This document shows positions 1 to 8,454 of a DNA stretch of 64,000 bases, piece after piece. The translations under genes were made by a program, and so were the position numbers. The number at the start of each line of letters is the position of its first letter. The first letter of the stretch is position 1. Below the pieces are notes generated by a model. The model was not told the origin of the DNA. It saw only the letters and a list, made by a program, of their open reading frames with translations, and searched no databases. The DNA lies in contig NC_083673.1 in NCBI RefSeq assembly GCF_030384665.1, positions 3,481,501-3,545,500 of the forward strand. The letters run 5' to 3'. This DNA comes from Lodderomyces elongisporus (lineage: Eukaryota > Ascomycota > Pichiomycetes > Serinales > Debaryomycetaceae).

Positions 1-1328
1 TGCAATTCAGGAATCTCTGCATACTGGATTCTAGAAGCCGTTGCATAATCGTTGTTTCTTTGACTTTGCTCCAATTCGTGCTTGGCTTGTTCGATTTTCT
101 GCTTGGCCTCTTTGATTTCATCAATAACTTTACGTTCAGATTCCCACTGCTCAGTAAGCTCTTGCAATTCCTGCTTCTTCACTTTCAACTCTTCTTCCAA
201 TTTGTGCCTTCTATCAACTGATAATATATCTTCTTCCTTACGCAACGACTCCAATTCAATCTCAATGGTCATTATCGACCTGTCCAATTTGGCAATTGCA
301 TCTGGTCTCGACTCGTGTTGCAATCTCAATGTTGAACTTGCCTCGTCAACAAGATCAATAGCCTTATCTGGTAAGAATCTATCAGTGATGTATCTGTTCG
401 AATATAATGCCGCCGTGACCAATGCAGAATCCATAATTCTCACACCGTGATGCACTTCATATTTTTCTTTCAAACCACGAAGTATAGAAATTGTGTCTTC
501 AACTGTAGGTTCATTAACGGTAACAGGAGAGAATCTTCTTGCCAATGCTGCATCTTTCTCAACATACTTTCTATATTCTTCTGTCGTGGTAGCACCACAC
601 ATTGATAACTTACCTCTTGCCAATGCTGGTTTTAACAAATTACTAGCATCTATCGAGCCTTCAGCTTTACCCAAGCCCATAAGTAGATGGAATTCATCAA
701 TGAACAAGATAACACTACCTGCCTTTTCTTCGACTTCCTTTAATATAGCTTTCAATTTGCTTTCAAAATCACCACGATATTTGGATCCACTGATGATACC
801 GGCAAGATCCATTGTGATTATATCCTTATTCTTCATCGATTCTGGCACCTCGCCTTTCACAATTCTTTGCGCTAAACCTTCCATTACCGCGGTCTTACCA
901 GTACCAGCAGATCCAATTAATACTGGGTTATTTTTTGTCCTTCTCGAAAGGATTTGAATGGTTCTACGTATTTCTTCATCTCGTCCAATTATAGGGTCCA
1001 ACTTACCTTCCTTGGCCAAGTTGGTCAAGTTGGTTCCAAACTTTTCCAACGCTGGTCTGTTATCTTCTTCATCTTTGTTTTGCTGCATTTGCAAGTTTCT
1101 TGGTGACGACGAGTGGAAGTGACGAACAGCATTTATAATGGAAGTTTGATTGTGAAGAGGTGAAGTAGACGTCACAGAACTCCATTGGTGTTGTAAAGGT
1201 GTCTGTTGCAATTGTGAGGTTGATGGTTGATGCCTCGATAATATGGGAGCTACACGGGATGTGGATAAGCTAAGCCCATTAGGTAATCTATGTGCTACTC
1301 TATTACACGTTACTCTAGCTGATATCAT
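1..1328 (-). CDS. HSP78: Hsp78, mitochondrial ClpB-type disaggregase (partial, C-terminal half beyond the left edge)
   Basis: This is the N-terminal 442 codons of a mitochondrial Hsp100/ClpB AAA+ chaperone, which works with mitochondrial Hsp70 to dissolve aggregates in the matrix. The start ATG is at 1326-1328, followed by about 80 residues rich in Arg, Ser and Gln with few acidic residues, which fits a mitochondrial presequence. There is no ClpB N-domain, as expected for Hsp78. AAA domain 1 begins near residue 105, with a Walker A motif GSAGTGKT (K145) and a Walker B FIDEFH. The window ends inside the coiled-coil middle domain (…YAEIPEL), which is in frame to base 3. The family protein is about 800 residues, so roughly half, including AAA domain 2, is missing only because of the window edge. 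Family assignment is very secure. Confidence 0.95.
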   Translation of the reverse strand, partial: MISARVTCNRVAHRLPNGLSLSTSRVAPILSRHQPSTSQLQQTPLQHQWSSVTSTSPLHNQTSIINAVRHFHSSSPRNLQMQQNKDEEDNRPALEKFGTNLTNLAKEGKLDPIIGRDEEIRRTIQILSRRTKNNPVLIGSAGTGKTAVMEGLAQRIVKGEVPESMKNKDIITMDLAGIISGSKYRGDFESKLKAILKEVEEKAGSVILFIDEFHLLMGLGKAEGSIDASNLLKPALARGKLSMCGATTTEEYRKYVEKDAALARRFSPVTVNEPTVEDTISILRGLKEKYEVHHGVRIMDSALVTAALYSNRYITDRFLPDKAIDLVDEASSTLRLQHESRPDAIAKLDRSIMTIEIELESLRKEEDILSVDRRHKLEEELKVKKQELQELTEQWESERKVIDEIKEAKQKIEQAKHELEQSQRNNDYATASRIQYAEIPEL

Positions 1329-2085
1329 TATTAATTAATCTGTGTAGTTATTTATCAGGGTATGTTTTGTAAGTTTTGTATGCTTTGTATGCTTTGTATG
1401 TATTGTATGTTTTATAATCCTTATTTTATCTGTTTGATCGTTCTTCCTCTTATTTCTCTTCTATTTTTTATTTTTTCTTCTTTTCTTTTTCTTTTTATAT
1501 AATAGCTAGTCTATCTGAGTGTTGAGTCCTGTGAAGGAAGAGCAATCGAGCTCAATATATATACATGTAGTGGTTGTGGTGATAATGGTGCAATTTATAT
1601 GAATAGAGGGTATTGGGTAGGGGGGAGAAGGTATTAATATTCAAGTGTGTCACTTTATATATGTACAATGTATTAATATATTTTGTGTGGAAGAACATTC
1701 TTAGAACTGGAGAGAAGATTCTAGTGGAAGCGCGAATCATGCACAAATTCCATACATTGCACCATACATTGTGGAACAAGATAAATTTGCCTTTGTAAAG
1801 GGAACCAGGAATTACAATGTGGCAAAGTCTTTCTCCCTTAGTCGGCCTTTTGAATAGTTTTCTATTCTTATTCTTTTCTTGTACAAAACCATGTTGTATC
1901 CTATATGTATTCAATATGTGCAAATATACCAAGAACCTAAAACAGAAACAAAAGAACTAAAGTTAGTTTTCCCTCCCCTTCCTTCACCTTCTCTATATAT
2001 ATAAAACATAAATACAAAACTTGATAATGTTTTTAATAATTAATTACCTCATCTTCTCGCTCTATGATCATTTCCTTCAAATCTA
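1329..2085. other. Intergenic: HSP78 promoter and 3' flank of the PalH-family gene
   Basis: No credible coding sequence is present. Just upstream of HSP78 (1375-1415) there is a degenerate TTTGTATGC-type tandem repeat and long pyrimidine runs. Stress-type promoter motifs lie further up: heat-shock-like GAA/TTC arrays (1693-1729) and STRE-like AGGGG (1619-1623) and CCCCT (1975-1979). Two overlapping short open frames (1552-1932 minus, 1613-1798 plus) look like random open frames in AT-rich DNA. Confidence 0.6.
1693..1729. promoter_or_regulatory. Heat-shock-element-like GAA/TTC array upstream of HSP78
   Basis: GAA and TTC units occur at 1693-1695, 1698-1700, 1704-1706, 1714-1716, 1719-1721 and 1727-1729. 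Two GAA-nn-TTC pairs have the canonical 5-bp phase, and the other spacings are off by one or gapped. The array is about 365-400 bp upstream of the HSP78 start. Hsf1 binds inverted nGAAn units, and HSP78 is a classic heat-shock gene, so a functional role is plausible but inferred. Confidence 0.45.
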
Positions 2086-3981
2086 TTAAAAAGTGCTATC
2101 CCCGTCGTCTTCTCGAATCCAGTAGTTGTCAACATACTCATCATCAAACTCTCCTTCTTCTTCTTCCTCTTCTTCTTCTTCTCCTTCCTCCCTCACCTCT
2201 CTTTCGTCATTATATGTGTCATTAATAATGCCATTTGTTTGATTTGTAGTGTCGTTTCCGCGGGTCTCAGTAGTAATACTGTGATTGCCAATCTCGCCTT
2301 GAGTCTCGCTCACACGATCATCAACGTAATTAACAGGATGGTGTACAATAACCGTACGATTAGCATTTACATTACTATTCGAAGCACCACTTGAAGCATT
2401 ACCAGGAACAATTACTGCATTTTCCATAGGACTGATAATTGGAGTGACGTTTTCTCCTATGCTTCCTCCTGAACCTCCTCCACCGCCTCCACCTTCTTCT
2501 TCTTCTTCTGCCTCCTCTTCAGTTGCCGTAATTGTTCTTGAATTGGTTTGCTCAGACAGCGGCATTTCTTTCAAGCTCTCCTCATAATTTTCTTCAACAT
2601 TCAATGCATTTCTGTTGCGTATCTTACCAATCAACTTCATTGGATTGATTTTATTTACTCGCCGCCTCTTCTTTGACTCTTTGTTATTGTTGCTATTTCC
2701 ATTATTATTTCCACTTATATTATTGTCATTATTTTCCTCATCTTCATCATCTTCACCTCGTTTGAAATCCACCACGTCTTCGTAGCTGATTCTTCTCCCC
2801 AACACATTCATCAATTCAAATCTCTTTTCCAATATCCAGATGTTAAACACCCATTCCCAAACAACTGTCAAAAGTGTTATTTCCAACAAATAAGGTATAA
2901 GAATGAGCCACGTTCGCACTAGCCAGCTATGCCTAAATAACGTGATATGTAGTATGGTCACTACAATGTCCAAAACAATCAAGAACCAAATGAAAAAGGC
3001 CAAGGGGAATAATTTACGATTATAGCAAATCTTGGATGGATTCTTAACCAAGACGGTGTAATGCAAAAGGTTAAGTCCAAACCACGTAATAATGAGTAAT
3101 CTTCCCAATGCCCTAACTATAGACCAGTTATAATGAGTTTGATTGCGGTTAATTTGGTTATGGATAAACTCTTGCGTGTTATAGCTCACTTGGTAATAAG
3201 TAAACACGGCGATATAGAAACCCATAAAGATAAAACTAATCACAGCTGAAGTATACCTGTACTTCAGTCTAGTAATTTTCTGTATGATTTGGAACCAGGA
3301 GCACATGGTAAAGACTTGGGTAAGCACCATTAGCACTCGATATAGGTTTGTATTATATAGATAATGGTGTAGTTTAATGATGTCCAAAATATCATTGTAG
3401 TATTCCTGCTCTGCTGCTTTTGTGAGCCTATTCAACAATACACTAGTTACAATTGCATAGTATATCGTTGTGATCTGAGTGAGCCATGGTTTGCGTTTAT
3501 GTTTTGGAGTTAGGTATAGTAATAATGATAACATCCAGCAAGAGACACATGAGCCACATAACGTGAATAGCAATGCAATAAATGTGTCACCATTATCCTT
3601 TTGGTTATATGGGTTGTTTTCGTTATTACTTACGACATGAGACAGTGCTCCATTATTTGTTGTTGTTGTTGTTGTTGTTGTTGTCGTTGTCGGTAGGCTG
3701 CTCTCGTTATCGTACTTTTCCATTTCGACAAGATCAATTAGCTGCGGAATCGAGCAGTTGGTGATATAATACGCAGGCAAATACTCGTGCAAATGCAGAT
3801 CATTGTTCCATGTTTGATTGTAGTGGTCTAGTAGTCTTATAGTGCCATTTGTGAGGGAATAGACTGAACAGTTTATTGGCGTGTTGTTGTATTGTAGATA
3901 TATTAGAGAAAAGTTCCCCATATGAAAGTCGATTTGCGGTGTATGTAGATGAAGCAGACCATCTAGTGTTGATATTGTCAT
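2086..3981 (-). CDS. PalH/Rim21-family seven-pass membrane protein (alkaline pH sensing; Rim21 or Dfg16)
   Basis: The protein has 631 residues. It has an N-terminal extracellular region of about 130 residues with many N-glycosylation sequons and a poly-Thr run. About seven hydrophobic spans follow between residues 132 and 395, then a long hydrophilic cytoplasmic tail. After the last span comes the sequence WEWVFNIWILEKRFELMNVLG, typical of how PalH/Rim21 proteins pass from membrane to tail. The tail has poly-Glu, poly-Gly and Asn-rich stretches and ends in an acidic patch. In yeasts this family sits at the plasma membrane and signals external alkaline pH and lipid asymmetry through Rim8, ESCRT and Rim101. 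CTG yeasts have two members, Rim21 and Dfg16, and I cannot tell which this is. It is divergently transcribed from SFB3. Confidence 0.65.
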   Translation of the reverse strand: MTISTLDGLLHLHTPQIDFHMGNFSLIYLQYNNTPINCSVYSLTNGTIRLLDHYNQTWNNDLHLHEYLPAYYITNCSIPQLIDLVEMEKYDNESSLPTTTTTTTTTTTNNGALSHVVSNNENNPYNQKDNGDTFIALLFTLCGSCVSCWMLSLLLYLTPKHKRKPWLTQITTIYYAIVTSVLLNRLTKAAEQEYYNDILDIIKLHHYLYNTNLYRVLMVLTQVFTMCSWFQIIQKITRLKYRYTSAVISFIFMGFYIAVFTYYQVSYNTQEFIHNQINRNQTHYNWSIVRALGRLLIITWFGLNLLHYTVLVKNPSKICYNRKLFPLAFFIWFLIVLDIVVTILHITLFRHSWLVRTWLILIPYLLEITLLTVVWEWVFNIWILEKRFELMNVLGRRISYEDVVDFKRGEDDEDEENNDNNISGNNNGNSNNNKESKKRRRVNKINPMKLIGKIRNRNALNVEENYEESLKEMPLSEQTNSRTITATEEEAEEEEEGGGGGGGSGGSIGENVTPIISPMENAVIVPGNASSGASNSNVNANRTVIVHHPVNYVDDRVSETQGEIGNHSITTETRGNDTTNQTNGIINDTYNDEREVREEGEEEEEEEEEGEFDDEYVDNYWIREDDGDSTF

Positions 3982-4592
3982 CCTTTTAACATAATTTTAT
4001 TTCTCTTGCGGGGGGTCCCTGAGTATGTTTATATATACCTGTCGATTTGTACTTGCTGATTTCTTGGTGCTGCTTTTTCTTGAATTATTTTTTTTTTCAA
4101 CTTTATCCAGTACTATTACTGTTATTATTATTTAATTTTGGTTCTTTGTTCTATGCTCTTGTATTGTTTTCTACAACATTTACTGCTTCCTATAAATTTC
4201 TTGGTACTTTTTGTTCTATTAGCGTGGATGTCTCTGTGTCTGTCTCTGTGTCTGTATGTAAATGTGTGCTCTAGAATTATTTTTTTATTTTATTTTTTAT
4301 TTTATTTTTTATTTTTTCTTGATCTTTTTATATTTTTAATTTTTATATATTTTTTTTTAATCAAGTAAACAAATTCTGCTTGTAAGCGAAGGATTGATAA
4401 GAGCAAGGGAGTTTGTTATATCCAAACAAATGTTGTTGCTTTCTGCTTCTCCATGAAATGATGCAAAGTTTTTATGTTTACTCAATCAGGAGAAACAGCA
4501 TTTGTCCACAACATAGTTCCTTACATTACAAGCACTCCAGCTTTTGTTATTATAATAATCGTTTGTAGAAACAGTATTGGCATAGCACAATA

Positions 4593-4605
4593 CCCCCCCC
4601 CCCCC
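4593..4605 (+). repeat. Poly-C homopolymer (C13)
   Basis: Thirteen consecutive C residues sit in otherwise AT-rich intergenic DNA. A second tract of 14 C lies at 12726-12739. Long C/G homopolymers are unusual next to the many A/T tracts here. Confidence 0.9.
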
Positions 4606-4802
4606 TCTTTGGATCAGCAAGAGGGTATTTTGTATCATTTCTTTGCTGCTCTTTATAATAATGTATGTAGACTATTTCTATGTCTTATGCTTTACGTATA
4701 TATATATATATATATTATTTCTCTTTCATTCTTTCTTTGCAGTTCTTCTTCTTCTTTACACTCATTTCAGTTATTTCGCGTATACTGAATACTATTACTG
4801 GT

Positions 4803-4872
4803 CACGTGATATAGAATTTGTGGTATAAATGGATAATCTATTTAAAATGTTCTTTTACAAATGTATCACGTG
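4803..4872. promoter_or_regulatory. Pair of CACGTG (Cbf1/bHLH-type) sites
   Basis: CACGTG occurs at 4803-4808 and 4867-4872, each followed by AT (TCACGTGAT and ATCACGTGAT). The hexamer is the core of Cbf1 and other bHLH factor sites. The 64-bp spacing and location upstream of SFB3 suggest a real regulatory pair. The bound factor is inferred. Confidence 0.5.
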
Positions 4873-5198
4873 ATCTAAATGATCTAAAATATGTCGTTGC
4901 TAAGACCAGAATAGAAGAGAGAGACAGTGAGAACAGAGAAAAAATAAAAAATGAAACTCATACTTCAACATACATACAAATAAATCGATATCGAAAAATA
5001 AAAAACAAACACATATTCACAGCGAAACAAAATAAAAACACTTCAAACCCAAATCGGCGGTGAAACTTTGGTTGTTAAACCCAAAAAAAAAATTATTCTC
5101 ACACCTACAAATTATTTATTGGCTGTAAAATAACTGGCATTCTTTCTTTCTTACTTTGTTTGTTTCTTTTTTCCACAACAACTTAATATAAGACAACT

Positions 5199-8153
5199 AT
5201 GTCTTCCAACTTGGTACCACTGTTCCAGTCGCTAGACCTCATGCTGGGAAGCTCACAAAAAAGAAGAGCAAAAAGAGTGGTACATCCAGGAGTTAGTAGC
5301 TCCCTAGCGTCACCAGTATCCCCACTCCCTCCAGCGGTTAGCTCTCCCGGATACCCATATCCCAATCAGCAACAATATCCACAACAATCACCACAAATTG
5401 CTCAGCAATATCCACAACTGGTACCACAACAGTTACCACAACAATATCCACAACTGGTACCAAAACAAGAAGCTCAAAATGATTCGGTACCGTCGATACA
5501 AGAGACACGGTACCAAAGCCAAAAGGAGTTTGACACTCCTGATGCAGAGGGCAACTACAAATCGTTCTTGACGTTTTCCAACACAGTGCCACCTGAAGTT
5601 GGTACCCAGTACCACGTAACTGACCAAGGAACTGCATCACCAAAGTTTATTAGATCATCCATGTATTATATCCCAGAATCTGAAAAGTTGCGAATGGCTA
5701 CAAAATTACCAGTCTCAATCACCGTACACCCATTTGCTCCTCAATTACAGAGTGAAGAGCCCATTGCTACTGTTGAACTAATGCAGAATGACCCAATTGT
5801 CTCTAGCAGCATCAATGAGAGTGATGATGACGCGTTGGATAAAGGTCCTCTTCGATGCCATAGATGTAGAACATACATTAACCCCTCAATCAATTTCACT
5901 CCAAACCAAAAATTTATATGTAATATATGTCAATTTGCAAACAACACGGTACCACAAGAGTACTATTCACCATTGGACACTAGAGGTTTTAGAATGGACA
6001 AGTTTGTCAAACCCGAATTGCACAAGAGTGTCTACGACTTGAAGGTACCCAAAGAATACAATTTCAATTCCAAAGATCCTCAACCAATGCACATGGTATT
6101 TCTAGTTGATATTTCTGAAAACAGTGTTAAGCAGAATTTACCCACTTTAGTGGCTGAATCTATAAGATCCATGTTGAATAATAGCGCCGTAACAGCAGCA
6201 GCAGCTGCTGCTGCTGCATTTGCATCAGGCGAAAAAGAAGAAGTGGGAGAAGTGGGAGAAGCACAAAAGGAAGGCGAAGAAGGTTTGCCATTTAAAATCG
6301 CCATTATTGCATTTGACAAAAGGATTCATTTCTTCAATCTTTCACCAACACTTGAAAGGACCCAAGTGTCAATTCTTTCCGATTTGGATGATCCTTTTGT
6401 CCCCTTTAATGATGGGTTGTTTGTTTCACCAGAGGAAAGTCAATTTGTCATTGAAGATGCATTAAACTACTTGGAACAAGTTGGTAATAATCAGGCTCTC
6501 GATATGGAACCCGCCTTTGCCGCCGCTGTGAAAACTGCTGGGTTATGTCTTGAGATGCATGGAGGAGGTAAGATCATCTCTGCATTATCAAGCCTTCCAT
6601 CATGGGGCCCTGGAGGACTCAAATACAAGGATAATAGAGCCGTTGGAAGAACACCATCACCTGAGGTGGAAAAGAAGTTGTTTCTTCCCGATAGTGACTA
6701 CTGGAAAGCAATGACTAAACATTTTATACAACAAAGTGTCGGTATGGACCTTTTCATTGCCTCGCATACCTCCGTTGATCTCTCCAATGTTGGTCACTTG
6801 GTCTCTGCAACTGGTGGTGAGATTTCAAGGTGGACAAACCTCAATTATGAAAGAGATGGCAGATTGTTTACAGAGAAATTCAAAAGGTCTGTTTTCAAAA
6901 CCACTGGATATCAAGCTCAACTCAAGCTTAGATGCTCAAATGGTTTGCAAATTGCACAATATTATGGAACTTCTTCTTCCTTATCAGAAACCAATTTGGG
7001 TGGCTCTGTGCAAGATCCTGTTATCCCAATATTGTCGGAAGATCAAACTTTCACAGTTCTCCTTTCGTATGATGGACTTTTAAGTAAAAAATTGGATTGC
7101 CATTTTCAAGCAGCCCTTTTGTATACTGATGCACATGGTGTGAGAAAAGTCAGGGTCATTAATTTGGTCCTTGCAGTAACTTCGAGGTTGGAAGATGTAT
7201 TTTACTTTACTGATGAAAACGCCATCATTACGACTTTGGTAAGAGACACGTTATCCTTTATCGGCAAGCAAACATTGAATGAACTAAGGGAGAGTCTCAA
7301 TACCAAATTAGGAGATGTATTCACGCAGTATAGAGCAATGAATGAATATGGCCACAATAGAGCGCGCACGCTCACCAACAAGCTTTTGTTCCCAGATGCT
7401 TTAAAAAACTTACCACTTCATATCTTGAGCTTTCTCAAGACTCATGCAATTCGCGCCTCAACGGGGCTCAGTGCTGATTCGCGTTTAGCTGAAGCATTCA
7501 ATATGTTGACTATGCCATTGGAAAAACTTTCATACCATTTATACCCTGCATTAGTTGAACTTCATTCACTTACTGAAGAAGACGGAACAGTTGACGAAAC
7601 TACTGGATACACATTACTTCCTCGATACAAAGACTTGACAGCATCGAGCTTGGACCGTGGAGTATACATTCTTTGTGATGGATTTAGAACTTGGGTCTAT
7701 GTTGATCCAGATGCTAACATAATGTTGATTAAAGACGTATTTGGAGATCAAATTGAGTCAATTGAAGAACTTGACCCCTTAATCGACGAGCTTCCCGAAT
7801 TACCGTCTGAAATCTCCCAACAAGCGCGCAATATAGTGCATTTTTTTAATAAAAATATTGTTGGAATAGACTCTTTTAACGTCCAAATTGTGCGAAAGGG
7901 AATTGATGCTTCAGAACATCAGTTTAGAGAGTACTTACGTGACGATAGTTTTGGTGGTGCTGGAGGTGCTGGTACTGGCGGAGGCGCACTAAGGGCAACA
8001 AATGGCTTAAGCTACGCCGAGTATCTTACAAACCTCCACAAAGCGATACGAGTTCTTTTGGATTCAGACAAAGCTGCAAATAACATCAGACAGTCGATAT
8101 CTAGTGTTGAACATGACACTGATACCTTGGCGCAAAGGTTCATCAATTTTTAA
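5199..8153 (+). CDS. SFB3: Sec24-family COPII cargo adaptor, Sfb3/Lst1 type
   Basis: The protein has 984 residues. The N-terminus has a basic KKR/RAKR patch and then a Pro/Gln/Tyr-rich disordered stretch (about 45-90). A Sec23/Sec24 zinc finger follows with Cys220, Cys223, Cys241 and Cys244. The vWA-like trunk domain starts near residue 298 (MHMVFLVDIS), then come the beta-sandwich, helical and gelsolin-like domains to the end. Sec24-class proteins pair with Sec23 in the COPII inner coat and select cargo at ER exit sites. Among the paralogs, the YxxPLDxxGxRxD and PKEY motifs after the finger resemble Sfb3/Lst1 more than Sec24. An octa-alanine run (333-340) plus a Glu/Gly-rich insert (343-362) interrupts the trunk. 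The ATG at 5199 is well placed. The family is certain; the paralog is likely. Confidence 0.8.
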   Translation: MSSNLVPLFQSLDLMLGSSQKRRAKRVVHPGVSSSLASPVSPLPPAVSSPGYPYPNQQQYPQQSPQIAQQYPQLVPQQLPQQYPQLVPKQEAQNDSVPSIQETRYQSQKEFDTPDAEGNYKSFLTFSNTVPPEVGTQYHVTDQGTASPKFIRSSMYYIPESEKLRMATKLPVSITVHPFAPQLQSEEPIATVELMQNDPIVSSSINESDDDALDKGPLRCHRCRTYINPSINFTPNQKFICNICQFANNTVPQEYYSPLDTRGFRMDKFVKPELHKSVYDLKVPKEYNFNSKDPQPMHMVFLVDISENSVKQNLPTLVAESIRSMLNNSAVTAAAAAAAAFASGEKEEVGEVGEAQKEGEEGLPFKIAIIAFDKRIHFFNLSPTLERTQVSILSDLDDPFVPFNDGLFVSPEESQFVIEDALNYLEQVGNNQALDMEPAFAAAVKTAGLCLEMHGGGKIISALSSLPSWGPGGLKYKDNRAVGRTPSPEVEKKLFLPDSDYWKAMTKHFIQQSVGMDLFIASHTSVDLSNVGHLVSATGGEISRWTNLNYERDGRLFTEKFKRSVFKTTGYQAQLKLRCSNGLQIAQYYGTSSSLSETNLGGSVQDPVIPILSEDQTFTVLLSYDGLLSKKLDCHFQAALLYTDAHGVRKVRVINLVLAVTSRLEDVFYFTDENAIITTLVRDTLSFIGKQTLNELRESLNTKLGDVFTQYRAMNEYGHNRARTLTNKLLFPDALKNLPLHILSFLKTHAIRASTGLSADSRLAEAFNMLTMPLEKLSYHLYPALVELHSLTEEDGTVDETTGYTLLPRYKDLTASSLDRGVYILCDGFRTWVYVDPDANIMLIKDVFGDQIESIEELDPLIDELPELPSEISQQARNIVHFFNKNIVGIDSFNVQIVRKGIDASEHQFREYLRDDSFGGAGGAGTGGGALRATNGLSYAEYLTNLHKAIRVLLDSDKAANNIRQSISSVEHDTDTLAQRFINF

Positions 8154-8454
8154 TACAACTTTTCCAAAGTGCTGCAAGAGAAAAGGAAGTGATTTCGACT
8201 GTTATTTTTTTCTTAAAAAAAAAAACAAAAAACGAAATTGACCATCTACCTTTCCTTGTAAATTTTTTCATCTTTTTTCTTTATCTTCATTCTTAGATGG
8301 GCTTTGTCTCTGCATATTATAGCATTCTTTTTTTTTAGATTAGATAGATAAACTTCATGTTTAACAAAATAGAAAAAAAAAATTAAAAAAAAAATTAAAA
8401 CGAGAAAAAATATAAAACTAAAGACATCGACGATTAAGCACTGCTTTGGATGAG
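8154..8454. other. Intergenic between convergent SFB3 and SHE4
   Basis: About 300 bp of A/T-rich sequence with several A and T homopolymers serves as the 3' flank of both genes. I see no gene or structured element in it. Confidence 0.5.

Larger units (their letters stand above)
3982..5198. other. Intergenic: divergent promoters of the PalH-family gene and SFB3
   Basis: This 1.2 kb holds no believable gene. It contains TC/TG-rich low complexity around 4220-4330, a 13-bp C homopolymer (4593-4605) on the plus strand, a TA run near 4698-4714, and two CACGTG sites (4803-4808, 4867-4872) about 330-395 bp upstream of SFB3. The several short open frames here are made of these repeats. Confidence 0.55.

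Noticed and set aside
1552..1932. 126-codon minus-strand open frame upstream of HSP78
   Set aside because: It is overlapped by another random frame, composed of AT-rich sequence, and lacks any protein-like pattern.
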